A stretch of DNA of 64,000 nt from Salminus brasiliensis (Eukaryota > Chordata > Actinopteri > Characiformes > Bryconidae): assembly GCF_030463535.1 (NCBI RefSeq), contig NC_132878.1, forward strand, positions 31,476,261 through 31,540,260, written 5' to 3'. Shown in pieces: positions 1-13,200 of this stretch (its first letter is position 1; each line of letters opens with the position of its first letter). A program made the translations under genes and the position numbers. Under the pieces are notes generated by a model that saw only the letters and a list, made by a program, of their open reading frames with translations, had not been told where the DNA came from and did not search any database.

Positions 1-530
1 TGGACGTTCTGGAGGCCCTTGGTCCACCCACTTTTATCACTGGCTTACCCAAAAGAACTGCTAAAAATGACTTTGGGTATGAACATCCTATTAATAAAAC
101 ATAACAAAAAGTGCACTTGCTATGTCACATGTACAAACCGGCATTTTTGTCATTAACCAATCAAAATTTCAGGTTAACTTTGCTATTCTATGAAACATAT
201 GATAATTATTAGACTGATGCACTTATGAGAGAAAAGAACTGAAGTGTGGGCCTATGTACAGGGTTTAGGGAGTTAAACCTCTGTGCCACAGTTTAACATT
301 TTCTATAATATGCATTAACACAGCTATTAAAAAGCCTTGTAACACAAAAACACCTACTATCAGTTACTGAACTTATGGCCTCTATTGACCTTTATTGAAA
401 ATGGCTATTATTGAATAGGCATAAATGGTCAAATAATAGAGCTAAATTGTGATCTCATTAAAGTTATGTTGGAAACTGCACTTTCCACACAATTTCTTCA
501 TGTGTTTAAGTGGCACTACAACCCTACATT

Positions 531-700
531 GATGACAGGGTTGTGTGTTCAATACCCGGGCTCAGGAAGCTACCACTGCTGGGCAATGGCTGCCCACCGC
601 TTCGGGCATGTGTGCTCACTGTCTCTATGTGTGTTTAAGCACTAGTGTGTATGTGTGTGTTCCCTGCACGGATGGGTTAAAGGCAGAGGCCCGTTGGGGG
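531..700 (+). repeat. tRNA-derived SINE fragment
   Basis: The segment reads GATGACAGGGTTGTGTGTTC, then a B-box-like GTTCAATACCC, then GCAATGGCTGCCCACCGCT and a tail with GCACGGATGGGTTAAAGGC. The same blocks in the same order appear at 39273-39555 (+) and, inverted, at about 45975-46268. The 5' tRNA-like head is missing, so this copy is truncated. Confidence 0.6.
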
Positions 701-715
701 TGTTTTTAGATGTGA

Positions 716-980
716 GGATATGAAAAGTCTTGATGTAAAAAGTTTTAAGATGTGAAAGTGATAAAACATTTTAAGATGTGAAGATGTAAAGATTTAAGAT
801 GTGAAGAATTCTACATTTTAAGATTTTTATTTTTAAGTCTTAGCATGTCTTAGATATTAGATTAGATAAGTTTTAAGATGAGAAGTCTTAAGATAAGATA
901 ATCCTTTAGCCCCACAGTTTGGAAATTCACAGTGTCACAGCAGTAAAGGCATAGCCAGACACTCCGTATCAACAAAATGT

Positions 981-1024
<44 letters not shown>

Positions 1025-1320
1025 AATAATAAGTCAATAAGTCAAAAACTCCCTTCACATTAAGATGTGATGTGACATTTCCTGAGATGTGATGTAAAGT
1101 TTTGAAACTGTAAAGGTTCAACACATTTTTAAGATGTAAAACGTCTTAGCATGTGACGATATGTCACATATACGAGTTTAAAATGTGATGTGAAATTTCC
1201 TAAGATGTTACGTTTTAAGATGTGAAAAGCCTCAGCATATAGAGATTTTTGGAGATTTAAAGCTTTTAGATGTGGGAAGTCTTAGTATGTGAAATTTCCC
1301 AAGATGTGTTTTAAATGTTT
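716..1320. repeat. Degenerate AAGATGTGAA-type tandem repeat tract
   Basis: Variants of TTTTAAGATGTGAAAAGTCT recur about every 15-40 bases throughout the stretch, in imperfect tandem. Periodicity is irregular, so it is a decayed minisatellite rather than a clean array. A TA microsatellite interrupts it at 982-1019. Confidence 0.6.
982..1019. repeat. (TA)n microsatellite
   Basis: An uninterrupted TA dinucleotide run of about 38 bases. Confidence 0.95.
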
Positions 1321-1806
1321 AATGGTGATGCCAAATACTTGGCTGATTGAGATGTTAAAACCATACTTTAAAGGCACCCTCTCTGTTTACTCGTACTGGT
1401 CTAATGGACTGTTTGCTTGGTCTGCACACACCCACACACTCACATTGAGAGATACACACTGATATGTGGCCTGCCAGCCTAAAATGAAACCCAAATACAG
1501 CTGCGGGTTTCACAAATGAAAGACTTTCAAACAGTCAAACGTAATAGTAGCAGACTGTCTGAAAAGGCCTTATTACGCAACAGCAGATATCAACAGATTA
1601 AACCAGAGTGTGTGTGTGTGTGTGTGTTAACAGGGAAGTCAAAGCGAGGAAAGTCAGGTCCTTATTTGGAGGAGAAGACTCGCTCTGGAAACGGTCAGAG
1701 AGAAACTGAAAGAGAAAGAAAAGAGGAAAATCAAGAGAGAGAGCCGTCGTCACCTAGTGACCAGGATCCTACCGCCGTCACTGTCGCCGCAACGACCAGC
1801 ACGGAG

Positions 1807-2636
1807 ATGGCTCTGATCAGTAACGCTCTCGCAGCCTACACCTACATCACAGGTAACAGTCACACTTCACACAAGGCATATTATAATCTGGTAAAAATTT
1901 AATAAATATCAAGGTAGACAAAACGTTCTATTTATGCAAATAATTAATGTTAAAAGCATTTTATATGCTATGCAAAAGCATTTTATATGCTATGCAAATT
2001 AGCTTTACCACAATATATTTATTACTTTTAATATTTCAGTAACATTACAGTTCACATAACCCTGCCTGACCTCAGGTTCTGATCTTTCTCCAATCTTTAG
2101 AGCAGCAGTGGCTACATGTTCCACCCAGTGACTTATATCTTATGTATACAGTCAGTGGGTTGTTTATAGCGTAGTTTGTAGCTCTCATTCCTACAGTTTG
2201 TAATTAACAAATTAATAAATTCACTTTAATGACTGTACATATTTTGTGTGTGTCCACAGAGCACCCAGAGCGCTGTGCGCTGTATTTCATGTGTGGTGTG
2301 TGTGCGGGCCTATTCCTCACACTCTTTGCGCTGGTGGTGCAGATTTCCTGCCGGACAGACTGCCGGCGGAGGCGAGCGGTCAGCAAGAAGCGTCCGCGGC
2401 CAGCCGAGTCGGACAGTGACAGCAGTGGTTCGGACTCAGACTGGGACTCGGGCTCGGACCTGTCTGCGCGACGACACAGGCGCTTCGAGCGCACCCTGAA
2501 CACCAACGTCTTCACCTCCGCCGAGGAGCTGGAGCGGGCACAGAGACTGGAGGAGAGAGAGAGAATCATCCGAGAGATCTGGATGAATGGACAGCCGGAT
2601 GTACCGGGCACACGCAGCCTCAACCGATACTATTAA
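1807..2636 (+). CDS. eva1a: EVA1A (FAM176A/TMEM166), regulator of autophagy and apoptosis
   Basis: Two coding exons, 1807-1852 and 2260-2636, joined in phase 1 (GT-AG at 1853 and 2258-2259), give about 140 residues; the human protein is about 152. The product is a small single-pass membrane protein of ER/lysosome membranes linked to autophagy and programmed cell death in mammals. One hydrophobic segment lies at about residues 22-44, flanked by Cys residues and followed by a basic stop (CRRRR). Next come an acidic Ser/Asp linker and the highly conserved C-terminus containing RRHRRFERTLN, FTSAEELERAQRLEERERII and GTRSLNRYY. The Met at 1807 matches the internal MALLSN of the human protein. The frame is open upstream to another Met at 1516, so a longer N-terminus is possible. 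The paralogue EVA1B was considered; the C-terminal block fits EVA1A better. Confidence 0.93.
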
Positions 2637-2739
2637 CACATGCGTGTCAGTGGCGTAGGCATACACACAATAGGGCTGCAACTATTAGTCGATTATGGTT
2701 AAAAAAAAAAGTATACCTAAAATGCTCAGTGCTCTATAT

Positions 2740-3720
2740 ATTCATACACTTATTCTGACAGACTGCTACACAACAAGATAGGGAGTGATACGGCCTCTGT
2801 AGTTTCGTTCAAAAGTGCTCTGTAATGTTGTATAATGGCCATATGATACAGCCATTCATTCTGACAGACTGTAATACACTACAGGAAGTGTAGGGGGAGC
2901 TCTATAATGCTTTATAATGTTCATATGATCCACACACTCATTCTGACAGACTGCGATACACTACAGGAAGTGTAGGGGGAGCTCTATAATGTTCATATGA
3001 TCCACACACTCATTCTGACAGACTGTAATACACTACAGGAAGTGTAGGGGGAGCTCTATAATGCTCTACAATGTTCATATGATCCACACACTCATTCTGA
3101 CAGACTGTAATACACTACAGGAAGTGAAGGGGAAGCTCTATAATGCTCTATACTGTTCATATGATCCACACACTCATTCTGACAGACTGTAATACACTAC
3201 AGGAAGTGTAGGGGGAGCTCTATAATGCTCTATAATGTTCATATGATCCACACACTCATTCTGACAGACTTTAATACACTACATGAAGTGTAGGGGGAGC
3301 TCTATAATGCTCTATAATGTTCATATGATCCACACACTCATTCTGACAGACTGAAATACACTACATGAAGTGTAGGGGGAGCTCTATAATGCTCTATATT
3401 GTTCATATGATCCACACACTCATTCTGACAGACTGTAATACACTACAGGAAGTGTAGGGGGAGCTCTATAATGCTCTATAATGTTCATATGATCCACACA
3501 CTCATTCTGACAGACTGTAATACGCTACATGAAGTGTAGGGAGAGCTCTATAATGCTCTATACTGTTCATATGATCCACACACTCATTCTGACAGACTGT
3601 AATACACTACATGAAGTGTAGGGGGAGCTCTATAATGCTCTATAATGTTCATATGATCCACATTCTCTTTCTGACAGACAGTAATATACTACAGGAAGAG
3701 TAGAGGCCACTAAACTTAAT
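2740..3720. repeat. Minisatellite with ~82-bp unit downstream of eva1a
   Basis: About twelve near-identical direct repeats with a period of roughly 82 bp. Each contains GATCCACACACTCATTCTG, then ACAGACTGTAATACACTACA, then GGAAGTGTAGGGGGAGCTCT. The GATCCACACA phrase recurs near 2926, 2998, 3081, 3163, 3244, 3326, 3408, 3490, 3571 and 3653. One unit near 2930-3000 is shorter. Degenerate half-units continue to about 4140. The array starts about 100 bp after the eva1a stop codon, so it probably lies in or next to the 3'UTR. Confidence 0.93.
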
Positions 3721-5769
3721 CACTAAATCCACTAAATCAGTGGATTTCTTTTAAGGGATTTCTAGAATGCCCTGTATTGTTTATATAACACAGAAGATCA
3801 TTCTGGCAGATTGCAGTACACTACAGGATGTATAGGGATGATAAATACATTACATATACATTAATATATTACATATATTACATATACATAAATGATGGAG
3901 ACAGTCCAACAGATTGTACTACACTCTAGTGAATGCAAGGGTGGTTTGCACGCAATCCTGACATTTCAGAAGCACTCTGTAACACTCTGTGAAGTTCATA
4001 AGGCCCATGCAGTCATTCTGATAGATTGTGATACACTACAGGAAGCGCAGGGGGCGATAAAGCCTCAGGAGTTTCGTTTTAAAAATGTTCCGTAATGCTC
4101 TATAATGTTCAGATGGTCCATTCAGATAGAATGCAGTACACGACAGGGGCAATTTGACTTTTGTTGTTTTTCCATAAAATAATGATTTGCTTCTTGCACA
4201 GACTTAAGGAAACAAAGAGAACAGAAAGATTTAAAAATTGATCAATCAAATAGATTTTTAAATTAAAGAATAAATCGCTAGTTGCAGCCCTAACACACAC
4301 CCTGCAGAATGCCGCCACTGCCCAGTGCTGTGATTTATCCTGCTTATGGTTGGCCATAGCTGGGAGCTGTAGTTTTTAGAGAGGACTTGCTGAAAACTAC
4401 AACACAGACTGTATTGGCCTGTTTCACTTAAGTTCTGGGCTGTGTGTGTGTGTGTGTGTGTGTTTGTGTATGATTGGCATCTAACACACCTCCAGGCCTT
4501 TGCAGTGAGAATAAGCTCCTCAGCCTGGTAAGCTTGACATTTCACCTCCACTGCGGTCCAAGGTCATGTAAATACGACCACCACCACCTCCTTCCCTGAA
4601 TTCATAGGATGCTGAGGCTCATTGGAGCTGTAGTCCACATTGGGGGCGGTGTGTAATGGAAGACGTAGTACCAGCTGTAGGATGTTTCTTTGGCAGCATA
4701 TAGCAGTTTGAGGCAGCTCTGAAAGAAAGAATAAGCTCTAAACACTTCCAGCACTCTAATTGGTCTTTTCCTTCTGCCTGTCCAAACTGGAGGCGGGCTT
4801 CTGTAAGGCAAGACCAAGGACACTGACCGGGTCTGGAGACTGCTCATAAACACGACCTTGGTCTTGCGGTGCTGTCTTTGAACCTTACCTGAAAAAAAGA
4901 GGAAATATAGATGAACAAAAAATGCTTGGAATTCATCTCAGCCCTTATAAAATATATTTGAAATATATTTAATAGTTTTTTTTCCCTATTGTTTTCCTAT
5001 TTGTTTTCCTGAATGGTTATTATGAAATATTTTTATACTGTGGCAGCATTCATGTGATAGCTCAGGGATGTAATCCAAGTGTTTCTGTGTAAAACGATAC
5101 TATTTTTTATTTTCTAAAACAAACAAACAAACAAAAAAAAGAAACGGGATGTACTTTGCTGAAAAATTGTCTGCAGGAAATATCCGGAAGTGTAAACCTC
5201 AAAGAGGTTGAAGCCTTTAGTGTTTTTACATGTGAATAGGGTTTTATTATGCAGAGAAGTCGAGTGCCTTATTCAGAAAATGGGACATTAAACATTGTAC
5301 AACTGCCGCCGTTGGATTAACTCTTAAGAGCTCATTCATCTCTGGTGGTTTTACTGTTTAAGAAACCAATATAAATGCAATCGTGTCAATCAGTGATTTA
5401 TTTATTGGTTAATGGAGCTACGCTGATGCAATCTTTTTCATACGTTACAGTCCCCTCCAGTCTGTTCCACAGATGTTTCAACATTTTTGCATAATTGAGT
5501 GGCTAAGATACAATCACGGTTGTTCAGAGTAGGTTTGGTGTAAAACACTCTAGAGAAGCATACAGGGTCAGAATGGCTCACAGTGGTGATAGTGAAACCA
5601 GACATCTCTTAAAAATCTCTGAAAGCTTCCTTACAGATGAACTAAATGGTTATGAATACACTGCCTGATGTCATTAAGACATTGTTTGGCCTAAATATAT
5701 TTTTGAATTCACAGTGGAGACATATTAATAACCCCGTTATTTTTTAGCTTCACCTCTATTTTACCATCA

Positions 5770-5900
5770 ACGTTTAGGGGTTCTTCAATTTAAAACTGTG
5801 GAGGAACCTCTTAAGGTGCTCTGATTGAAGGTTCCTCAAAGATAATCCTTTATTAGTACCACAGTGGGGAAATTCACAGTGTCACAGCAGCAAAGCTATA
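5770..5900. repeat. Two short interspersed repeat blocks
   Basis: The first block (5770-5850) shares AAACTGTGGAGGAACCTCTT and GAAGGTTCCTCAAAG with 41760-41890. The second (5836-5900) shares GGAAATTCACAGTGTCACAG, preceded by ATAATCCTTTA, with 893-945. The second looks like the 3' end of a LINE or similar dispersed element; the family is not identified. Confidence 0.5.
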
Positions 5901-7097
5901 TATACAATAGAAATAATAAAAGTCAGAAATTCTGAAGAACAACATTATTATTTACAGATAATGGCACAATATTCCTTAATTGCACATGAGAAAATGGAAA
6001 ATGCTGCACGTTGTGATGTTACATTGAAGGACATGCATCCTGTAAGTGTGTAGAGTTTAAAAGAGGTTTCAACTTGAAGTGAGAAACACCAAAAAGTTCC
6101 TCAAGGAACAGATACTTTTGACAGTATATCACCACCACTGTACATCATCTGAGCCAGTAAGTTTCTCTACAATGAACCATGTCACACCAAACTCCTTCGG
6201 AGCGGGTTTGTTTATAATGATGCAGGAATTTTGAAAAATCAGTGGAATTCCCCTTTAAAAGGTGTTATGGCCATGTAACAAGGCACATGATGTGCATCAC
6301 TGTGTCTGACAGGTGTATATACATTTTAGAAGATAGATATATTGCCTAAGGGTTTGAATATATATTGATATATATTTTATTATTAAGTTTATCCAAACAT
6401 AAAGCTTCCCAGTGGATTTTTTTTTTTTTTGTCCATGAGAGGAGAGGCGCTACTGAACAAGAAATGGTCCAAGTAATTAGATCTACAATCACCAACAAGG
6501 AGAAGTAAAAAAAAAAACTGCAGGATAAAAGCTCCACTGGGACACTTAAGGCTTTCAGTTTCCCCGTATTTAAAGCACAGAGATGAAGTAGCCCCAGACT
6601 TTTCCTTGCCCTTGTCCGACTTTGCTGTAGTCTTTTCTGCTTCAACCCGAGTGCTGGACATAATTCTTGTCCAGGACATCCTAGGATGGGGAAACTGAGT
6701 TCAAGGACCACAAAAGCTGTTTTTGTACTCTACCTGCTCTACTCTACTCTACCTGCCACCGCAGCCTTACCTGCATTAACCAAACTTTAACCTGTGCTTG
6801 GAATAAATTTCTAATTGAACGACAGAAGTGGTGTCCTCTTGTTTTTGGGTCAAATGTTTAGTGAGGCGCGACATCTACTGGTGACATTTATACTGCACCG
6901 TGGACATGAACAAAAAAGAAATAAATACTGTACATTCCTGTACGTGAACGAAAAGTTGAGTAAGCTTTGCTATGTATAAAAAAGGGGGGAGTTCCAGATT
7001 TAAATGTGTATTTTATTACAGGTTCAAAATAAAGCGGAAGTGAATGAGCTGAAGAGGACCTGTTTACATTCTCTGTGGACATCACTACGAACCCACG

Positions 7098-7111
7098 GTT
7101 GCCAAGGATAC
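7098..7111 (+). promoter_or_regulatory. Degenerate RFX X-box-like motif upstream of efhc1
   Basis: GTTGCCAAGGATAC lies about 155 bases upstream of the efhc1 start codon. The first half-site is perfect for the X-box (GTNRCC). The second half departs from RGYAAC at two positions. EFHC1 is a ciliary protein and ciliary genes are commonly RFX targets, which is the only reason to note it. Confidence 0.3.
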
Positions 7112-7261
7112 CACAGCTAGTAAACAAACGACCTCTGGCAGGCCGCTAGTCCTCTCCGGGTGAAATGTCCCAGAGGACCCAGGTTTAGAGTTTGCGTTTT
7201 GTTGGACTCTTTCAGCTCTTTTAGCTAGATTCGCTGTCTTTTAGTGAAGAAATCCCTCATA

Positions 7262-10200
7262 ATGGCTGTCCACACCACACGTGGCCTTCCTTTCCTGCCT
7301 GGGAACAGCTTTCGGGACACGACGGTGAGAGATCTGTTTCTTGACAACTTGGTAACAGATAGAAAAGATGGAGCCAGCTGAGTTAGCCTGACTGATGGTA
7401 AATGAAGAGCTAATCTAGTCAAACAAACAAGATAAACGATTACTACTGTGAGACTGTGTTTTACTTCAATGTTAATTTAGCTAGTCAAATTAAGCTAAAT
7501 TTCTTCCCTATATTGCTGTATAGCTAAATAGCCCATCCGTACTTGATGAGCAAGAGCCATTTGAGCTTCAAGTACGGCTCGGCTTGACCCACTATCAGAA
7601 AGCCTACATTTTATTTTATACATTTTTCATAGATACAATAAATAAAAGCATCATTAAAATAAATTGAAATTTGGTCATTACTGTATGTGTTTATTATTGA
7701 TGTTCTACAGCTTTCTCAGTCATTTTATCATTATATATGCAGCTTTGTTCATTATGCAGCAATAATGTCTTTTTAAAGCTTACTTCTAGCTATCTAGCTA
7801 ATTATCTGAATTTATTTAGCTAGTATTAAATGAATTTAAATAGTAATTATACAGTTGGCTATTGTAACCCGGTTCATGTTACAGCATCAGGATATCTCAC
7901 CACCTACATGTACACTGAAGGCACTGAAGGCGACTTACAAAAGTGCTTCACTGTTTACCTTAGATATTTAGTATAGACTAGGATCCAAAAGACACCTTCA
8001 AGCGTAGATACAACTGAATACAAAAGTCTTGCATGATGCGAGTCTTCAGTCGGCGTGTGAAGACATCCAGAGACACCCAGGGGAAGTTGGATGCTTGTCT
8101 CCCGTGGGTCTTTGCTAGCTAGTTCAGTGGACATGTAGGACATGTGAGATATCCTGGTATGCTGCAACGTGAAGCGGGTTATGATAACCGACTGTATCAT
8201 TACCATTTAAATTCATTAAACAAAAGTCAGATAATTAGCTAGTAGTGAGCTTTAGAAAGACATTACTGCTGCATAATGAACAGAGCTGAATGTAATGATA
8301 AAATGACTGAGAAAGCTGTAGAACATCAATAATAAATACATACAGTAATGACCAAATTTCAGTTTTGTTTAATTACCCTTAAAACCCTTAAAATGATTTT
8401 TCCCCAAATGATTTTTATGTTTAATACATATACATTATATGTACATTATAAATGTACATATACATTTAATACATAACTCAGACAGTGGCATTGGGGCAGA
8501 ATTGATCACAATATCAATAAACATTTATTTATTGATTTATTTCAATTGCCAGCAGTTACCATAACCAGCGTTTCCAAACTTTTGAACAGAAGTGATTATA
8601 TGAGGTCTAACTTCAATCCTCACTCTGTCCCATTCTTCAGAAATCAGCCTTCCACAGGCCCCAGACTCTGTCCTATAAGAACGGCTACGCGCTGCCCCTT
8701 CGGCCCACGGTGGGAATAGGCCAGGAGCCCCTGCTCTCAGAGCACATTATGCAAAACGAGGTGAAGCAGCTGTCCAGCCAAACCGCCACCCTCACGTATG
8801 GTACTCTCACTCGCAGCCCCCCGCTGGACTTCATACCGGCCCACGTGGCTTACGATAAGAAGGTAAACGAGAAAGGTTACAGGCCTTACCTTTGGGGAAT
8901 CAAATGAACAGCAGCACTACAAATGTTTAGCCAATACGTGCCTGAAGTTTAAAGTTTGCTTCTTAGAGAAATAGTAAAGACCTGTGTGTGCTTGTTTTAG
9001 GGTTGGTTTTTATGCATTTTCACACAGCCAGTGCAATATTGTTGGTTTTAGGACATCCAACTTACCTGATTCATTTGTATCTAAAGTTAGGACAAAAATG
9101 TAAATCCTATAGCCTATAGTTTGACACAAACTCTTTTTTTTGGACCAATTCCATTCAGTCCAGGCTGACCCGAAACACTTTTGAATAATATGCCATGCAC
9201 CCCTAGGTGCTGCGTTTCTATGGTTACTTCCAGCAAGATGTGCTGCATTCTCCAGACGAGCATTTCCGTGTGCGCCCAGTGGTGATCTACTATTACCTTG
9301 AGGATGACAGCATGTGTGTGATGGAGCCGGTGGTGGAAAACTCTGGAATTCCACAGGGCACGCTGATCAAACGCCACCGACTGCCTAAAAAACAGCACGG
9401 GGAGCACTACCACTGGAAGGACCTCAACCTCGCTATGGACCTGAGTGTATACGGCACTATGTACAGAATCACACATTGTGACCCCTTCACCCAGGTAGGT
9501 TGGGGTAACTACATTAACCCTAAACCTTAACCATAGTCATACTAACCCTAAACCCAACCCACACTATGACACTTAGTTTTTTTTTGTTGCTATAGTAATG
9601 TCACTACTTTGTCCATCTGCAAAATAGTGCGTGTATGTGTATGTATATGTAGGAGTTTATGGAGAGTCAGGGGATAGTTCTGAATGACCCTGAGCCGACT
9701 CCTGGTGACCCCTATACAAACCGCCGGACTCAACCCCAGCCCTCCTACATCACTCCATCAGACTATGACAACCTCAAACAGTTCCTTACCAAGGACCGCA
9801 TGGTAACACACTCACAAATTATGTCAAAGAAATGCACATTTGTGTTACTGTTGTTTATTACTGTTCCCCACCGAAACAAATAAAAGAGTGTGAGTCATGT
9901 AAACGTCTTTTTAACCCTAATATAGTAATAGCTGGGTACTATGTACAACTTCACAGGTTTCACATAATATAACAGGAAGCTGAAAGAATTAAGAAACCTA
10001 CAGTATGTATGTGAACCTGTGTTTATGTGTGTGTAGGTGTTGCGGTTCTTTGCTCTTTGGGATGACTCTGACTCTCTGTATGGAGAGAAGCGAGCAGTAA
10101 TTGTGCAGTATTACCTGGTGGACGATGCAGTGGAGATTCGCGAGACTCAGGAGCCCAACAGCGGCAGAGACCCATTCCCTGTGCTGCTGCGCAGACAGAA

Positions 10201-13200
10201 AATACCTAAAGACATCAAAGAAGTCTGCCGTAAGTCCCCCACACACACACACAAAAATACTTATTTATATACACAGGGTAAGGACATACACCTAAATTAT
10301 GAATGTCATATTCATAGTTTTATTCATTTCTTTTTTATTTCAGAACAGTCAGTACAGCATCAAGTAGGAGTGCCTTATGTTAAAATGTTTCTGAACATTA
10401 TCTAACGCACAATTAAAGACACTGTCAAACTAAGCCTACAACAGTACATACATTTACAGAATGAGTTAATATCCACAGTGCAGGCTAGAAAAAGTAAGTG
10501 AACCTCTGTGTAAATTCTCCAAGAGCTAATTGGCAAAAGGAGATGAGACTAAAAGTGTGGGTGTCACTGGCCATTACATCCTGGAAGCCTTTGCTCCACT
10601 ATTCAAACAAGAATGGTTTTCATGAGAGGAGAAGCTTCTGCTGTCCAAAACAAATGATTGTGGTTCGTTTCAAGTTTCCCCAAGATGAGCTGAATGTTCC
10701 AGGACGCTTCTGGGAAAATGTTCTATAGACAGAGGAGGTGAAAAGGGAAGTTTTTGGCACAAATGCAGGAAGCTTATTAGCGGAGACAGAAGTACAGAAC
10801 ATTATTAATTGTTTCTAACATTTTCTGTTTCAGAGCCCTTCCCCAGCTGCATTCTTGAAGTTTCTCCACATGAAGTTCAGGAGTATTATTCCCCAAGGGA
10901 TTTTCGAGTAGGTGAGGAGCTGAGGCTTATGGGAAAGCGATTTCTGCTGTACGACTGTGACGAGTTCACTCGGAAGTACTACGAGCAACATCACGCCGAC
11001 ATCCCTTTAAAGCCCCTCGCCCTCGCCCTGGACCAGAAGACCCAGCAAGCCTACATGAAGGTGAATAATATTTCTGTCTGTCCTTATGTCTGTCCATTTA
11101 CCTTAGAACAGATGTTTAACTCTGGATGTATTTATTGTAGCAATATAATTTGTTCTTAATTTACTGATTGTAAAGTGTATAACAGCGGTGTCAGTGTGAG
11201 TAATAGATTTTGATAGATGTTTGATAGTCCAGCTTAGCTTGTTATTAGCATTAGCCTAGAATCTCCTATTGTAAACTAGAGAAGCGCATGTCAGATACCA
11301 TTTCTTGATAGATAGACTGCATCTAAGGTTAGTGATCAATCATGTTCACCTGATGTTTTGCCTAACTGTTCTTTAAGTCTTAACTCACAGTTAAATTGTA
11401 ACTTCAGTCGTCCTTCTCCGGCACACACACAGGTGGTCCCACCATACAATGGTTTTGGCTCTCTGGAGGACTCACTGCAAAACTGTCTGTCTCTGATTCC
11501 TGAACCCCCCAAGAAAGACCTCTTGAAACTCCTCGAGAATGACCATAAAATCCTACGCTATGCTGCCAGACTGGTGAGACCTCTCATCATTTTTCAGTCA
11601 AGTGATTGAATATGCACATTACACTAATCCTCAAGCTGACAGCGACCCTTTGGCCAGAAACTAACCACTGATACAAACCAGACATTAGTATAATAATAAA
11701 ATACAGTGCCCAGTTGTAAAGACCTCTCTGTTTGCATGCAGGACTCCCAGAATCCTCATGATGAGGGCCGCCGTTTTGTCCTCTCCTATTTCCTCTCCAA
11801 CGACATGATCAGCATCTTTGAGACATCTAGGCGCAACTCTGGCATCCTCGGAGGAAAGTTCCTGGAGAAGACACGCATCCCCAAACCAGGAAGTACAGCA
11901 GAAAATCCGGAATACTATGGACCGGCTGACTTCGCCATAGGAGCCACAGTGGAGGGTGAGAGAAACCAAACATATTTACAGACATAGGGGGTGATAGTGA
12001 TTTAAACCAGTGATACTAGGATCCTCAGGACTGGAACTGCACACCCCTGACCAATATAACAGAAATGGGTAGAGTAGCCTGAACCAGTCCAGATTTTTAA
12101 ACCAGTCCATTGGCTTATCTATAAATAATTTCCCAGCCAGGCAAGCCCACTGCACTACACCAGTCTTTGGGCAAGACGTTCCCTACCTGTGTAACATGAC
12201 TTAAGTAGAAGTAAAACATGGCAACTTAACTTTTAGTGGAAGTCATTGTGAAAAGATCTTATCCCTAGTGTTGTTGGAACATTTGTATTGGTCCATTTAT
12301 CAGGAGATTTTGACAGTGTAATGAACAGCTGCCAGATTCAGATGTCAAAAAGTGAAACAGTGTAAAAGAAGTACCTGTTTACATTTGGAGATCTGCTGGA
12401 CTGCTGACTAACTCAACATAATTTTGTCTATACAGCATCTTTTCAGCATAAGAAATGGAAGACTATTAGCCTCTGCCCTTCTCTCTTTTGTGTAAAATAA
12501 AGTGCTAAAGTTGCAGAGTGAGAGATGAGAGCTACAATGAAACAGTCCAGGAGCTGAGCCAACAAACAGAAAGAATCAGTGATAAAAATACTACTTTCCT
12601 TACTCAAGTAACATCAAGTTTAAATACATTAAATCTTCAAAAACTTCATTAAGTCAGTACTACTCGCCTGGCTAGTTACTCAAATGTGGTGTGCAAGGAA
12701 TTCACCACAACTATACATTACTAGGCCTCCAGGACTCGAGCCATACACAAATATGAGCAATATTTTTACAACAGCTGTCATTGATGTTGATGACTGATGA
12801 TATTTTGTTGTTCTTTTTTCTGTGTTGCCTCTGTTGTACCCTCTTGCCTCCTCTCATGTTAGTGTTTAGGCACCGTTTCGTGTTGACGGACGCTGATCAG
12901 TATGTGCTCACCTACCTCGAGTCGATTGCAGAGCAGGAACGAATCCCGGAGAAGACTCTATCCTCACTGAGACAGGCTCTAGGCCAGAGCAAAGCACCAG
13001 ACCCAAACCACACACCCGTAAACCTTCCTGACCCCACTGCAGGTACAGTCACCCAATTTGGGGTCATATGACATTCCCACCCTTTTCACTACAGTGAACA
13101 AGTGACATCCTGATATACACAGCATGTATCATCTGTACTTCTAGAACACTAAACAACTCTTCATAAGAAGAGTTCATAAACATTTTCATCAAACAATGCA

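Larger units (their letters stand above)
1..1500. other. Intergenic sequence left of eva1a
   Basis: No protein-coding exon is recognisable here. The stretch holds a SINE fragment (about 531-700), a long run of degenerate repeats around the phrase AAGATGTGAA (about 716-1320), a TA microsatellite (982-1019) and a short interspersed repeat (893-945) that recurs at 5836-5900. It is probably the upstream region of eva1a, whose untranslated first exon could lie here; no clear promoter was identified. Confidence 0.6.
4160..7200. other. eva1a-efhc1 intergenic region
   Basis: No coding exon could be supported. Visible items are a TG run (4441-4463), a short interspersed repeat at 5836-5900 shared with 893-945, and a block at about 5770-5850 containing AAACTGTGGAGGAACCTCTTA that recurs near 41790. 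The last 400 bases (6850-7261) are the presumed efhc1 promoter and 5'UTR. Confidence 0.5.

Noticed and set aside
2204-2623. 139-residue open frame on the minus strand
   Set aside because: It is antisense to eva1a exon 2, whose plus-strand frame matches a known protein exactly.
2740-3720. Regular direct repeats that could suggest a CRISPR array
   Set aside because: Units are contiguous with no unique spacers, in a vertebrate nuclear genome; it is a minisatellite.
4602-4853. Possible extra exon on the minus strand near 4.6-4.9 kb
   Set aside because: The 83-residue frame has no likeness to a known family and the flanking AG/GT pairs are weak.
6346-6711. 121-residue minus-strand frame
   Set aside because: No family likeness, poly-Phe from an A-run, no splice or neighbour support.
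9010-9476. Two overlapping minus-strand frames of about 115-120 residues
   Set aside because: They lie antisense to efhc1 exon 3 and have no recognisable domain.
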